From assembly GCF_028816455.1 (NCBI RefSeq), contig NZ_CP118246.1, positions 1,178,001 to 1,242,000 of the forward strand: a DNA stretch of 64,000 nt. Reading direction: 5' to 3'. Every line of letters begins with the position of its first letter. The stretch's first letter is position 1. The notes under the pieces are model-generated. The model ran no database searches, was not told where the DNA came from, and was given only the letters and a program-made list of their open reading frames with translations. Shown piece after piece: positions 8,228 to 19,277 of the stretch. The translations under genes were made by a program, and so were the position numbers. The DNA is from Devosia algicola. GTDB lineage: Bacteria > Pseudomonadota > Alphaproteobacteria > Rhizobiales > Devosiaceae.

Positions 8228-9056
8228 CTACTGCTCCTTGGCGTAGAGCCTGGGTAAAAAAGGCACTGTCGGGAAGTTCAGGCAAGGGTTCGATCGGCGA
8301 GGCCTTGCCAGTTTCGAGCTCGGTACGGAACAGGCCGGTAAACGACATGTTCTCGCGCGAAAACCGAGATGGCACCACTTCTTCAACGGGTCGCTCCGGC
8401 GGTTGCTGTGCCATTTGCTGGACCGCAAAATTGGTTGATGCGCCACCATCATTGCCATGCTTGGAAACCAGGGCGCGGTAAACGTCTCGAATGGTCCGGG
8501 GCGTTCCGTTGGCATAAAAAATATTGCGATTGGCCGCCGCCTGCTGGGGAAACAGTTTGGCCGCGATCTGGTCAGGGTCGGCAAGACCGGCCTTGAACAT
8601 CCGCTCGGCTCCCTGCGCCCCTAGAAAATGAGCAATATAGAGTTCGCCAGCGCTCGGCATTCGACCGAATTTATGCGACAGATAATCCCCGTTCGACTTG
8701 GTAAAAGCCGCCGCCAGGTCAGAGGCGATTTGGGGATCCTCACGCAGCTTTAAAATTTTGGCCCGCATCTGCGGGTCGGCAATACTATAACCGCCCTGCC
8801 CGTCTGACGTGATTTGATCCGCATACTGGCCGTAGCCGAGGCGCGGCCCTTGCTGCTTCATGACCTGCAACCATGTCCCGGCCAAAAACTGAAATAATCC
8901 GACTGCGCTGGAGCTTGTCGCCTTGGCCGTGGGGTCAAGACTGCTTTCGCGCATCGCCGTTTGCAGCAGATAGTCAAAATCCACCCCATTCCTGTCGCCA
9001 GCGGCGTTCAGAACATAGGCCAGACTTTGCGGCACCGCTATCGGTTGAACGGCCAT
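8228..9056 (-). CDS. lytic transglycosylase (SLT domain)
   Basis: This is a murein-cleaving enzyme with the SLT signature AMRESSLDPTAK (catalytic Glu37), then SSSAVGLFQFLAGTWLQ and, later, ELYIAHFLGAQGA. No signal peptide is visible, so export may be by another route or via the flagellar region, as with other rhizobial homologues. As written the frame runs to 8187 with an odd glycine-rich tail. GAGCCT at 8246-8251 fits the recurring insertion, and correcting it ends the protein as FFTQLYAKEQ at 8228 (275 residues). That correction is plausible but less certain than the others. Confidence 0.82.
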
Positions 9057-9118
9057 CGGTGAGGAACTATCCCAAAATTCAGTCGGTTAACAAAACCCTA
9101 AGTCCAGTTAATTTCGCG

Positions 9119-9697
9119 TTAACCCTGCCATGAACTGATCACGTCCTCGAGCGCCGGACGAGGCCTGTCTTCGATCACCACGCCCGGCGTGCCGATATGG
9201 ACAAATCCGACAAAACGCTCACCGGCCTTCGCCCCCAGCATTGCCGAAGCGGCATCATCATAGGCATACCATCGCGTAACCCATTGCGCGGCAAAGCCCA
9301 ATGCATAGGCCCCGTGAACCAGATTGAGCGCGACATTGCTTGCTGAAAGCAATTGCTCAAATTTCGGAATCTTGAGGTGCTCCTGTGGGCTCGAGATGAC
9401 CCCAACGGTCAGAGGCGCGGGCAGAAACTGGCGGCGTTCCAAATCCAGTTGCGCCTCTTCAATTGTCGGGTTCTTCTCCTTTGCGATTCCGGCCAGCTTT
9501 TCTCCGGCACGCGCCCGCGCATCGCCCTCGATCAGCACCAGCCGCCATGGCACCAGCTTGCCGTGATCGGGCACGCGCGTCGCAATTGTCAGCAACTCCT
9601 TGAGTTGCTCGGGGTTGGGTCCGGGCTCGCGAAGAAACGCAAGGCCGACGGAACGCCGGCTCAACAGATAATCGCGCACAGCAGTATTGGCAGGCAT
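9119..9697 (-). CDS. nitroreductase family protein (YdjA-like)
   Basis: This 192-residue FMN-dependent NAD(P)H oxidoreductase starts with LLSRRSVG, the FMN-phosphate-binding motif. It continues with TRVPDHGKLVPWRLVLI and ends with the GFVHIGTP segment typical of the short YdjA type. The physiological substrate is unknown. ATG 9697 is preceded by GAGGAG at 5 bases. A GTG two codons upstream overlaps this ribosome-binding site and is less likely. Confidence 0.85.
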   Translation of the reverse strand: MPANTAVRDYLLSRRSVGLAFLREPGPNPEQLKELLTIATRVPDHGKLVPWRLVLIEGDARARAGEKLAGIAKEKNPTIEEAQLDLERRQFLPAPLTVGVISSPQEHLKIPKFEQLLSASNVALNLVHGAYALGFAAQWVTRWYAYDDAASAMLGAKAGERFVGFVHIGTPGVVIEDRPRPALEDVISSWQG

Positions 9698-9920
9698 GGG
9701 CACTCCTCATTTTCACACAATGGTCATTTCACATTCGGTCGCCGGGGTCACCTGCTTCAAACTGGCATTTGGTTAAATTCGCTATGAAAATCGCAACAGC
9801 GGTTCCATTTAAGCCGGGTCTATGACACAGCTTTTCCCTGTTCCGCACTTGGCAATCGCACCATGAGTCTGCCGTTGCGACGAGATAGGGGATATTGGCT
9901 GGCATGCGTAGGGGAGTACA

Positions 9921-10922
9921 ATGAGTCTTAGACATTGTTTGGCGATCGTACTGCTCGCGCTTGCCTCATTGGTCACCGCATCACTGCCGTTTCCGATTGC
10001 GTTTGCCCAGGAGTCGGCAAGCGATATGCCGCCGCTGCCCAGGCCCAGACCGCAGCACGCACCTGGCGACACCAGTACGCCGCAGTCCGAACAGGTAGCG
10101 CCAGTGCCGGCGCCACCGCCCAACACAGCCGCAACCTCGGCTATCGACGCGCTGACATCCACGCCACAACCGGTAACGCTGACAGCGTCGATTACGGCCG
10201 ACGGCGCCCCGATCCCCGATGGTCTTGTCTGGCGCGTCTTTGACACCAAGACTGACGCCACCGGCGAACTGGCGCTAGCAGCAAAATCCGATGTTGCTAC
10301 CGCCAAAATTGAACTGCCACCGGGCAACTATGTGGTGCACGTCGCCTATGGTCGGGCCCAGACCAGCGATACACTGACCGTCAAGGAAGGCGAGAATACC
10401 AAGGTCGTAGTACTCGGGGCGGGCGCGCTTCGCCTCAACGCCGCCGTGGACGGTGACATCGCCATTCCATTGGACCTGCTGCATTTTGACCTGTTTACCG
10501 CCGACTCCGAGGCGGACCGCACCATGGTCGCTCAAAACCTGGCGCCCAACGATATTGTGACCCTCAACTCGGGCACCTATCATGTGGTTTCCTATTTCGG
10601 TGACGTCAACGCCGTCGTTCGTGCAGACCTGAGGGTTGAGGCCGGCCAACTGACTGATGCGACGCTCTATCACCATGCCAGTCAGGTTTCATTCAAACTG
10701 GTTTCCGAAGCTGGTGGCGAGGCAATTGCCGATGTGGACTGGACGGTCAAGACTGCAGACGGTGCGACCGTCTTTACCGACCTTGGGGCGTTTCCCTCTA
10801 CTGTTCTGGAGCAAGGCGACTATCTGGTTCTGGCCAAGCAGGGCGACAAGGTTTTCAATCGCGCCTTTGAGGTTCTGCCCGGCCCCGCCAAAGAGATCGA
10901 GGTCTTGACCACTGTCTATTAA
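9921..10922 (+). CDS. exported protein with Ig-like/CarboxypepD-type repeats
   Basis: This 333-residue protein starts at ATG 9921 behind AGGGGAG. It has a signal peptide ending near FAQES, a proline-rich linker (about residues 35-75) and then three consecutive beta-sandwich-like segments. Each carries a pattern like PPGNYVVHVAYG, NSGTYHVVSYFG or EQGDYLVLAKQG, which resembles prealbumin-like or carboxypeptidase-regulatory domains. No catalytic motif is visible. It may sit in the periplasm and bind a surface polymer or protein, but no family is recognised. The next unknown exported gene starts 106 bases downstream on the same strand. Confidence 0.7.
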   Translation: MSLRHCLAIVLLALASLVTASLPFPIAFAQESASDMPPLPRPRPQHAPGDTSTPQSEQVAPVPAPPPNTAATSAIDALTSTPQPVTLTASITADGAPIPDGLVWRVFDTKTDATGELALAAKSDVATAKIELPPGNYVVHVAYGRAQTSDTLTVKEGENTKVVVLGAGALRLNAAVDGDIAIPLDLLHFDLFTADSEADRTMVAQNLAPNDIVTLNSGTYHVVSYFGDVNAVVRADLRVEAGQLTDATLYHHASQVSFKLVSEAGGEAIADVDWTVKTADGATVFTDLGAFPSTVLEQGDYLVLAKQGDKVFNRAFEVLPGPAKEIEVLTTVY

Positions 10923-11028
10923 GTTAACGCTGCCAGCCACCAGTTAGACTTTGATCCAATTGGCTATTGCCCAACATCCCCGTTTGACCCATGCTGACAT
11001 AGATTAGCAAATTTGGGAGAACTGGACG

Positions 11029-12822
11029 ATGACCCTGGCAACTCGATCCCGCAGCCGCTTGTCTGCGCTTACCGCTGCGTGCCTGCTGACCCTGGCCATG
11101 CCTGCTTCGCCAGTATTTGCCAAGACCAAGGAAAAACCGGCGGCCGAAACCACGGCCCCAAGTCCCTTTGATTACAAATTTGAAATACCCACCATCGACT
11201 TGGTCGGGGCGAATATGGACGAGGCGACGCTGCGTGACATTCTTGGCGGCAACATCGTCCCTCACGCTGCCGAATTGGCCGCTCTTGATGCCGCCAGCAT
11301 CACTATCCCCCAAATCAATTTCACCTATGCCACCGTTGGCGATAAGGGCGCCCCCGCCACTGGCACTGTGAAATATACCGATATCGTCTTGTCGGATGTT
11401 GTTGACGGCGTTGTTGGCTCGGTCGCAGTCGGCGCCACGACGGTGGAAGCCAGGGACGTCAGCAGCACGTTCGGCACCATGTCTGCCAAACAATTGAATA
11501 TCGCGGCGATGCTTGGCGCGTTTGGTCTGGTGCCCGAACCGACTGACACCAGCTTTCAGACAATTTACGCCGATTTCACAGCTGAAGGCGGTACGATATC
11601 TGGACCCGATGCCGACTGTGAGATCGGCAAGGTGACACTGGACGAGTTCCAGGCCCGCCCGCTTAAAACCAATTTTCTTGAAATAATCGCGCTAGCGTCG
11701 GAAATGGAAGCCAACGATGGCAATCCACCACCCGAAACTGTTGGCAAGCTGCTGCGCATTTATGCCGATCTGTTCACCGCCTTCAAATCGACCCCGGCGC
11801 ATTTTTCCGGTCTGGATTGCTCCGGTGACGCTGACGGCGAGCAGTTTGCAATGAAGGCTCGGCCCGATCACCATGGACGGTTATGAGCCAGGCATTTATC
11901 CCGGCATCTCGATTGATGGGCTCAAGACCAGCTTTGGCACGGACGGGGTATTCGACTTCAGGCTCTTTCGTCTCCAAGCCGTTCGATCTGTCAGGCCCGA
12001 TTGCGACACTTGAAAATGCGCCGCAAAATATCGACCAGAAATGGCTTGAAGATAACGCCCGCCTGTTGATCCCCGACTATGCCGGGCTATCCTTTTCCGG
12101 CGTTGTGATCGACGTGCCCAACCCAGAGAGCGCCGGAGAGAGGATTAAGGGCGGCATTGGTAGCTTCGACCTTTCCCTGGCGAACTATCTCAATGGCATC
12201 CCAACCGATATCAAGACGTCAGCCACCCATATTACTTTTGAGGCTACCCAAGAAAAGCAAGGATGAACAACTCCAGCAGTTGATTGCCCTGGGCCTGAAT
12301 GACCTCGATCTTGGTTTCGCCTTCGACACGGCCTGGAACCGAGAGGATCAAACCATTGCCCTTAACGAATTGTCATTGACCGGCGCCAATCTGGTGGATG
12401 TCAAACTGTCCGGCTCATTGGGCAAAGTCTCCGAACGAGTGTTCTCGCTAAAACCTGCTGAGGCGCTGATTGCTGGCACCGCCATTGTCGTAAAAAACCT
12501 CAATCTCAATGTGCTCGATTCCGGCCTCACTGATCTCGTGTTGACCAGCGTGGCCAAAGAGCAGGGCACCGACGCGGCAACCATTCGCCCGGTCTTTGCC
12601 AGCCTCGCGCAAGGCACGATCGTCAGCTTCCTTGTCGGTGCTGCCGAAGCGCAAAATGTGGGCAAGGCCGTTAGCAAATTCATCGCAGGGACGGCGAAAT
12701 CGCTGTCGATCAACCTGACCGCCAAAGAGGAACCGGGCCTGACGCTCGACGATTTCATGACCGCCGAGGACGATCCAACCCAGCTGATCGGCAAGGTGAA
12801 CATTTCGGCCAGCGCCGAATAG
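11029..12822 (+). CDS. large exported protein of unknown function, three frameshifts
   Basis: The ATG follows GGGAGA, and a signal peptide ends near VFA-KTK. The frame breaks three times at the recurring motif: AGGCT 11855-11859, AGGCT 11960-11964 and AGGCT 12241-12245. Dropping one G at each site gives continuous sequence (FAMKLGPITMDGYEPG, FDFSSFVSKPF, ITFELPKKSKDEQ) and a 596-residue protein. It has no membrane helix after the signal. The sequence is rich in short beta-strand patterns, with repeated phrases such as ITIPQINFTYA and LSLTGANLVDVKLSG. It has no recognised domain. Confidence 0.72.
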
Positions 12823-12829
12823 CGATGGC

Positions 12830-12851
12830 GGCGCCCACCCCGGTGGGCGCC
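12830..12851. terminator. bidirectional hairpin between convergent genes
   Basis: GGCGCCCACC (12830-12839) pairs perfectly with GGTGGGCGCC (12842-12851), only 8 bases after the unknown exported gene and 5 bases before the arfB stop. It can serve both convergent transcripts. No strong T-run is present. Confidence 0.6.
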
Positions 12852-12856
12852 CGGTT

Positions 12857-13287
12857 CTAGTCGTCCATTATTTTCGAGCTGCGGAGGCGCTTGATGGCGC
12901 CGCGCTGTGACTTTCCCGCCAATCGCCGGGTTTTTGACCCCAGCGTTGGCTTGGTCGCAACGCGCGGCTTCGGCGGGATCGCCGCCTGACGAAGAAGCCC
13001 GACCAGCCGCGACAACGCATCGGCACGGTTTTGCGGCTGTTCACGATAACCATTGGCGGTGATAACCAAAACACCATCCTTGGTCAGACGACTGCCCGCG
13101 ATCGCCGCCACCCGGCGTTTGACACTTTCCGGCAACGACGGCGAATTGCGCAGATCAAACCGGATCTGCACTGCGCTCGAAACCTTGTTGACGTTTTGCC
13201 CCCGGGCCCCGAACTCCGAATGAAATTTTCCATCACCTCGCCGGGATCAATGGCGATGGTTCGGGTAATGGTGATCGGTTCCGCCAC
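12857..13287 (-). CDS. arfB: alternative ribosome-rescue factor ArfB (RF-1 domain), frameshifted
   Basis: This peptidyl-tRNA hydrolase releases stalled ribosomes. The N-terminal RF-1 domain reads up to SSGPGG, and the expected GGQ then breaks. The C run at 13199-13203 (+ strand) appears one base short. Restoring it gives GPGGQNVNKVSSAVQIRFDLR and a 143-residue protein with the basic C-terminal tail that enters the mRNA channel. This break is a homopolymer loss, unlike the AGCT-type insertions elsewhere. It is convergent with the large exported gene. Confidence 0.88.
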
Positions 13288-13296
13288 GCGCCAGCC

Positions 13297-13521
13297 CTAG
13301 CGTTTCGAGCGGCCGAACCAGGCCTGCTCGTCGTGAATATCGATACCGGTTTCGGTGATGCGATATTTTCCCGGCGCGTCGGCCGGTTGTATCCAGCCCT
13401 TCCGCAGCATCAGTCCGAAAACCCTGTCGCCAATATCCTTGAAATCCTCCGGCCCGAGAACACCATCGGCACCGAGATTGCCAAGGACCTTGAGTTCGCG
13501 ATTGCTGGGGCGTTGCGGCAT
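13297..13521 (-). CDS. small hypothetical protein
   Basis: This 74-residue protein has RELKVLGNLGADGVLGPEDF followed by a region that resembles a small winged-helix fold (VFGLMLRKGWIQ, KYRITETGIDI). ATG 13521 fits the beginning of this domain. The frame upstream overlaps thrS. It could be a DNA-binding protein, but I do not recognise a family. It lies between thrS and arfB on the same strand. Confidence 0.6.
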   Translation of the reverse strand: MPQRPSNRELKVLGNLGADGVLGPEDFKDIGDRVFGLMLRKGWIQPADAPGKYRITETGIDIHDEQAWFGRSKR

Positions 13522-13573
13522 GACAATTCTCTGGTGAATGTGACCCGCATCGCCTGGGCAATGCGGGTCCATA

Positions 13574-15554
13574 TTATTCTGCGGCAATCTGTTTCAGGTC
13601 CGGCGGTGTGCCCTCAAGCACCAATGATTCGATGGCGACATCGGCGGGCAGCACCTTCTGCCCCTCCACACCCAGCCGCCGCACCGACACCGTGCCCTCG
13701 TCCGCCTCGCGCCGGCCAACCACAAACATCAGCGGCACGCGACCAACCGAATGCTCGCGCACCTTATAGTTGATCTTTTCGTTGCGGGCATCCAGTTCAG
13801 CACGAACGCCAGCATCCTGTAGTTGCCGCACCAGTTTTTCGCCATAAGCATCCGCCTCGGACACGATGGTGGCAACTACCACCTGCGTTGGTGCCAGCCA
13901 TATCGGCATCTTGCCGGCATAGTTTTCGATCATCATGCCGATAAAGCGCTCCAGCGAGCCAAGGATGGCGCGATGCAGCATCACTGCATATTGGCGCGAA
14001 CCATCTTCAGCCACATAGGTGGCATCCAGCCGCTCGGGCAACACATAGTCGAGTTGCAGCGTCCCGACCTGCCATGAGCGACCGATCGCATCCTTGAGAT
14101 GGAATTCCAGCTTGGGGGCGTAGAACGCTCCCTCACCTTCAGCAATCTCAAAATCATAGCCGGTCGCCCGCAACGCATCGCCCAAAGCTTTCTCCGCTGC
14201 GTCCCACCGCTCAACGGTGCCGCCAAATTTGTCCGGCCGCGTTGCCAGCTTGATGACAACATCGTCAAAGCCCATATGGCCATATACCGAATAGAGCAGA
14301 TGCACAAAATGCTCGGTTTCGGCCTGAATTTGGTCCTCACGACAGAAAATATGCGCGTCGTCCTGCGTCATCTGCCGCACCCGCATCAGCCCATGCAGGG
14401 CCCCATGCGCTTCATTGCGGTGACAGCACCCAAATTCGGCCATGCGCAACGGCAAGTCGCGATAACTCTTGATGCCCTGGTTGAAAATCTGCACATGGGC
14501 CGGGCAGTTCATCGGCTTGAGTGCCATCAGGTCGCCCTCACCCGTCAGCACCGGACCGGTGTCCTCAACGTTCGGGACCTCGTCCGGTACCACAAACATG
14601 TTCTCGCGATATTTGCCCCAATGCCCTGACTGCTCCCAGAATTTGGAGGACATCAGTTGCGGCGTCTTGACCTCAACATAGCCGGATTTATTGAGGCGGC
14701 GACGAATATAGGTTTCCATCTGGTTGAAGATCACATAGCCCTTATGATGCCAGAACACGCTGCCCTGTGCCTCCGGCTGAAAATGATAAAGATCCATCTC
14801 CTGCCCGATTTTGCGGTGATCGCGCTTCTCAGCCTCGGCCACCATGGTCAAATAGGCATCAAGTTCTGCCTTGTTGGCAAATGCGGTCCCGTATATGCGG
14901 CTGAGCACCGGGTTGCGACTGTCGCCGCGCCAGTATGCGCCCGCCACCTTGGTTAGTTTGAACGCGTTGCCAACATCCTTGACCGTGCGCATATGCGGAC
15001 CGCGACAAAGGTCAATCCACTGGCCCTGCTTATACATCTTGAGCGATTGATCGGCGGGAATGGCATCCACCAGTTCGACTTTGAAGTTCTCGCCTCTGGT
15101 TGCAAAGAATGCCTTCGCTTCGTCCCGGCTCCAGACTTCCTTGGTAAAGGCCGCACCGCGATCGATGATTTCCGCCATTTTCTTTTCGATGACGGGAAAA
15201 TCTTCTTCGCTGAACGGTTCGTCGCGCTTGAAGTCGTAATAAAAACCATTCTCGATGACCGGACCAATTGTCACCTGCGTGCCGGGCCAAAGCTCCTGCA
15301 CCGCCTCGGCGAGCACGTGCGCCGCATCATGCCGGATCAGGCTCCAGCACATCGCCCGTGCCACTGTCGCGCGTTACAAACTCGATATTGCCGTCGTCCG
15401 GCAGAACATCGCTCAAATCGCTCAGCACGCCGTTCCAGCGCATGGCGACGGTTTTTTTGGCCAGCGATTTGGAGATCGATTCAACCACGGTGGTCCCGGT
15501 CGTGCCACGCTCGAATTCACGCGCTGCACCGTCGGGGAACGTCACCTTAATCAT
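13574..15554 (-). CDS. thrS: threonyl-tRNA synthetase, frameshifted
   Basis: This essential enzyme charges tRNA-Thr. It has an N-terminal TGS domain ([12 protein letters not shown]), an editing domain and a class II catalytic core with [10 protein letters not shown] and [19 protein letters not shown]. The anticodon-binding domain is at the C terminus. The frame breaks at AGGCT (15339-15343, + strand). Removing one base restores [19 protein letters not shown] and a 659-residue protein. ATG 15554 follows GGAG. Such a break in a single-copy essential gene argues for a sequence error. Confidence 0.95.
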
Positions 15555-15649
15555 TCTCAATCTCCAAAAAATCAATTGTCCTGCGCAAGAATTGCCGCAG
15601 GCCCGGTTCTCTAGCATGGTTTTCGCGCCATGCCAGCCCATAGCGCTCG

Positions 15650-15961
15650 CTAGCGCCAGGTGCCGTAGCGCCAGGGCTGATACCACCGTGCGTCGGCAGG
15701 TCGGACCTCGGGCACAGGGTCGTAACCATGGGTGCCGCCGGGTCGGCACCTTGAAAACCGCGCCAATCCCATCCAGCCGCCGGGCCAGAAGCCAAACTTC
15801 CAGATCGCGTCGCGAGTATATTCCGAGCAGGTTGGTAAATGCCTGCAGGTACGGCCGGCAAATGCCGACAGCGTATAGCGATAGAGGCTGATCAGAAATA
15901 CGGCGGCCAATTTGAAGGGAAAATCAATTGCCCGCCACATCGCATCGATGATTCGGTGCAT
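15650..15961 (-). CDS. yidD: membrane protein insertion efficiency factor YidD
   Basis: This 103-residue amphipathic membrane-associated protein of the YidD family helps YidC/Sec insert proteins. The family core is clear: [21 protein letters not shown] and [12 protein letters not shown] with three conserved Cys. It is translationally coupled to the upstream IscU-like gene, since the two share base 15961. Confidence 0.9.
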   Translation of the reverse strand: MHRIIDAMWRAIDFPFKLAAVFLISLYRYTLSAFAGRTCRHLPTCSEYTRDAIWKFGFWPGGWMGLARFSRCRPGGTHGYDPVPEVRPADARWYQPWRYGTWR

Positions 15962-16413
15962 CAGGAAACCACGCCAACCGATTCCGCCGACTCGATTTTC
16001 TCCAACGCCGCAACCACTGCATCAAATACCAGCAGCGTCGAGGCGTGCCGTGCGCGATAGTCCCGCACAGGCTCGAGATACCGCAATTCCGCCCACGTCC
16101 CGGTCGGTGGCGCCCCATCATCCTTCAGCATCGCGTGCATCTGCGCATGCAGCTTCTTGAAGCCCTCAACCGTCGTTCCCACGATATGCTTGGCAACGAT
16201 TGCCGCTGATGTCTGACCCAACGCACACGCCGAAACGTCGTGCCCGTAGTCGACGATGATCCCATCGCGCACAACCAGATCAACCTCGATCACCGAACCG
16301 CAAATTCGACTGACCCTGCGCGCGCTCGCATCCGCGCCAGCCAGTCTTGGCGGATTCAGGGCATTCGCGGCGATATCGAGGATCTTTTCGGAATATAGAT
16401 CGCTTAGTTCCAT
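15961..16413 (-). CDS. IscU/SufU-like iron-sulfur cluster scaffold protein
   Basis: This 150-residue protein begins like NifU/IscU N-terminal domains (SDLYSEKILDIAANALNPP). Two of the cluster-ligand cysteines are present, Cys38 (RICGS) and Cys63 (SACALGQTSAA). The third position, Cys in IscU/SufU, is His123 here (RARHASTLL). It may therefore bind clusters or zinc differently, or be a divergent member. It is followed directly by yidD. Confidence 0.82.
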   Translation of the reverse strand: MELSDLYSEKILDIAANALNPPRLAGADASARRVSRICGSVIEVDLVVRDGIIVDYGHDVSACALGQTSAAIVAKHIVGTTVEGFKKLHAQMHAMLKDDGAPPTGTWAELRYLEPVRDYRARHASTLLVFDAVVAALEKIESAESVGVVS

Positions 16414-16563
16414 GAAGGCTCACAATTCTATTTCTTGTGGGCACGCGCCCATCCCACTATATAGGGTGCCGAACGCGGGCTGTCAGGGCCGGGATATGCA
16501 TTCGCGTTGAAACCAATCCAATCCGGCGGCGTCTAACTGATGCTTGCCCCGAAAGGAAATTTT

Positions 16564-17187
16564 ATGGACGCCCGAGTAAATCCGCTGTCCGCCGACCCAA
16601 ACAAACTCGCCACATCCAACCGTCCCACTCGCGCCGAGGCCGAAGCGGCTGTGCGCACATTGATCGCCTGGGCCGGAGACAACCCCGAGCGCGAGGGACT
16701 TCTTGATACGCCCAAGCGCGTTACCAAGGCATTTGGCGAACTTTACGCCGGTTACGATCAGGATCCCAAGGCGATCCTGTCACGCACATTCAAGGAAGTC
16801 GGCGGCTACGACGATATCGTTATGGTCCGTGATATTCCGTTTCACTCCCACTGTGAACACCACATGGTGCCCTTTACCGGCAAGGCACATATCGCCTATC
16901 TGCCCCACGATGGCGTTGTTGGCCTTTCCAAGCTCGCCCGGCTGGTGGAAGTTTTTGCGCGTCGGCTGCAAACCCAGGAAAACCTGACGGCCCAGATTAT
17001 CGATGCCATTAATGAGAATTTGGGGCCGCGCGGCGCGGCCGTCATGTTGGATGCCGAACATATGTGCATGTCCATGCGTGGCGTCCATTCGGAGGGTGTT
17101 TCGACACTTACGCACAGGTTTACCGGTGTATTTGCCGAGGACCGTACCGAGCAGGACCGATTTTTTGCCATGGTCAGCAGGCGCTAA
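16564..17187 (+). CDS. folE: GTP cyclohydrolase I
   Basis: This enzyme catalyses the first step of tetrahydrofolate and pterin synthesis, making dihydroneopterin triphosphate from GTP. The 207 residues include the zinc ligands Cys97 and His100 ([11 protein letters not shown]) and Cys168 ([10 protein letters not shown]). ATG 16564 follows AAAGGA. An in-frame start 8 codons upstream has no such site. hisI follows after about 70 bases, a common rhizobial pairing. Confidence 0.95.
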   Translation: MDARVNPLSADPNKLATSNRPTRAEAEAAVRTLIAWAGDNPEREGLLDTPKRVTKAFGELYAGYDQDPKAILSRTFKEVGGYDDIVMVRDIPFHSHCEHHMVPFTGKAHIAYLPHDGVVGLSKLARLVEVFARRLQTQENLTAQIIDAINENLGPRGAAVMLDAEHMCMSMRGVHSEGVSTLTHRFTGVFAEDRTEQDRFFAMVSRR

Positions 17188-17256
17188 CCTGCTCATTGGC
17201 GCCAGATATTACGGCGCCGATTGGCAAAACGTGTGGCGCGGTTTAAAACCCGCGCC

Positions 17257-17703
17257 ATGACACTGACATTTGCTGACCCATCCGCCCTCACCCACGACGA
17301 ACTGGAAGAAGGCACAGCCTTCGCGCCGCGCTTTGACGCCAGCGGTCTGGTTACCGCCGTGGCCATCGAAACAGGGTCGAACCAACTATTGATGCTGGCG
17401 CATATGAATGCCGAGGCCTTGTCATTGACGCTCGAAACCGGCTTTGCTCACTATTGGTCACGCTCCCGCGGCAAGATCTGGAAAAAAGGCGAAAGCTCGG
17501 GTGAATTGCAACGTCTGGTCGAAATCCGTGTCGACTGTGATCAGGATGCCGTCGTCATCGAGGTCGAGCAGACCGGTCGTGGCGCCGCCTGCCATACCGG
17601 CCGCAAATCCTGCTTTTACCGTTGCGTCGTCGTGGCTGACGACAAGCCAAGTCTGGTGGATATCGGCCTGCCAAAACTATTCGATCCCAAAAAAGTTTAC
17701 TGA
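17257..17703 (+). CDS. hisI: phosphoribosyl-AMP cyclohydrolase
   Basis: This enzyme catalyses the third step of histidine synthesis, opening the adenine ring of phosphoribosyl-AMP. The 148-residue single-domain form lacks the HisE fusion. Metal residues are visible as Asp93, Cys94, Asp95 and Asp97 (VDCDQD), then Cys112 and Cys119 ([10 protein letters not shown]). The substrate motif [16 protein letters not shown] is intact. The stop overlaps the convergent rhomboid gene by 7 bases. Confidence 0.95.
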   Translation: MTLTFADPSALTHDELEEGTAFAPRFDASGLVTAVAIETGSNQLLMLAHMNAEALSLTLETGFAHYWSRSRGKIWKKGESSGELQRLVEIRVDCDQDAVVIEVEQTGRGAACHTGRKSCFYRCVVVADDKPSLVDIGLPKLFDPKKVY

Positions 17704-18443
17704 CGCGCAATTGCGGCACGCTCAAACAGCCCGACCAGTACGAATCCCGCTATAAAACCGCCCAGATGTGCCTGCCAGGCGATTTGGACCACCTCGCCCG
17801 TAAACAGGGGATATAGCGGCACTGCGGCGTTGAGGATGAGCCAGAATAGCGAAAATGTTCGCGCCCGTGGTTCGCGCATCACCTCGGACAAGGAGGCCAA
17901 TTTGCGTCCCAATACGATTCGCTCGCCGGTTTCGGGATGCTGCGTCACGATCACGGGCTGGAACATGAACCGAACACCTGCCCCGGTCAGACCGGCAATA
18001 CCGCCGGATGCGCCCACCAGATACGCACCACTATTCCAGTCTGTAACCGCAAAGAACGCTGCGCCCGCCGCTGACGTTAAAAAGAAAATCACCAGCATCG
18101 GTATTGCACCATACCGTCTGGCCACCGGCGTTCCAAAAATTGCCAACCAGGCCATATTGAAGATTAAATGTTCCCAACCCGCGTGCAAAAGTGCATGGGT
18201 AAACGGTGTCCAGATCAGCGGCAGTGCCAGGTCCAATTGCTGGGTCGACGCGGCAATCCGCGCGGGTAAAAACGCAAACCAGTAAATCAGTTGCAGCTGC
18301 CCGTTCTGGTTAAGCACTAAGGTTGCCGCAATATGAATCGCGGTGATCAGCCCGATCAGTGCCGTTACGATGCCGGGCAATAAGAATATCGGCTGGCGTT
18401 CCGATTCGCCCACATTTCCGCCGTCTTGGCCGTTTTCACTCAT
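17697..18443 (-). CDS. rhomboid family intramembrane serine protease
   Basis: This 248-residue six-helix inner-membrane protease has the catalytic Ser146 in GASGGIAG and a partner His in [11 protein letters not shown] near residue 225. The oxyanion-side [10 protein letters not shown] motif is at 87-96. The N-terminal 18 residues are cytoplasmic and acidic. The substrate is unknown. Confidence 0.9.
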   Translation of the reverse strand: MSENGQDGGNVGESERQPIFLLPGIVTALIGLITAIHIAATLVLNQNGQLQLIYWFAFLPARIAASTQQLDLALPLIWTPFTHALLHAGWEHLIFNMAWLAIFGTPVARRYGAIPMLVIFFLTSAAGAAFFAVTDWNSGAYLVGASGGIAGLTGAGVRFMFQPVIVTQHPETGERIVLGRKLASLSEVMREPRARTFSLFWLILNAAVPLYPLFTGEVVQIAWQAHLGGFIAGFVLVGLFERAAIARQ

Positions 18444-18622
18444 TGAATTGCTCCGACTCGGCGGCTGTACGCCCTATTCACATTGTTTTCCACATTAGGG
18501 CCGCCGCGTTAACCTTAACCATTGTTTAAGGGCGCTTTTGCCCCCCGATTTTGACATTGTTGGAGCCGCGGCGGATTGGTCCAAATACGGACCTGTCCAG
18601 CAAATCCGGCAGGTTGAGAAGT

Positions 18623-19277
18623 ATGAAAAAAACGAGCACGAAAACCCTATACAATTACTGGAACGGTATTCGCGGCTCACGCAGTGCACCAGACCGGAAG
18701 GATATTGATCCGACCCGGATTCGCGAGGCTCTTGCAAATACCTTCATTCTCGAGACTCGATGGCGACGATCGTTTCAATTTTCGCCTTGCCGGCTCGCAC
18801 TTGTGCACCGCCTATTCCCGCGAACTCAAGGGTCGCTCCTTCTCCGCTCTGTGGCATGATCGCGACCGTGAAGCCATGGCCACTTTGATCCGCGCCGTCA
18901 CCGAGGATCATGCTGTCGCGCTGGTTACCTTCCAGGGCACCACCGCGATCAATACCAAAGCCAGCTTTGAAACCATACTCATGCCGCTGCGTCACAATGG
19001 CTCCACCCAGACCCGCCTGCTCGGTGCCATGACTGCGCTCGAAGACCCCTACTGGCTAGGCGTCCAACCCATACTCGAACAGCGCATCACCGGATTGCGG
19101 CTGATCTGGCCAGATGATGCCGCCCTTGAAGACATGCCGCGAACCGTTGCCGCAAATCATGCCAATGAAATCGGGTTTGCCGACACAATGCCCGCCGGCG
19201 GAATACCCGCGACGGTCTTTGGCCGGTCGGCCCGCCGCTATGCTCATCTTGCTGTAATTGACGGTGGACGTCAGTAA
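18623..19277 (+). CDS. PAS domain (PAS_5 type) protein, frameshifted
   Basis: The protein resembles the alphaproteobacterial PAS_5 family, probably a sensory or regulatory domain: DPTRIREALANTFILE, FNFRLAGSHLCTAYSRELKGRSF. The break is best explained by an extra A in GAGACT (18752-18757), which restores ILELDGDDRFNF. AGGCT at 18726-18730 is an alternative site but gives poorer family sequence. The corrected length is 217 residues from ATG 18623. No output domain is attached. Confidence 0.8.

Noticed and set aside
18726..18730. AGGCT in the PAS gene as the frameshift site
   Set aside because: Correcting here instead of at 18753 gives LLQIPSFSRLDGDD, which loses the NTFILE segment of the PAS_5 family. 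The later site is preferred but this one is not excluded.
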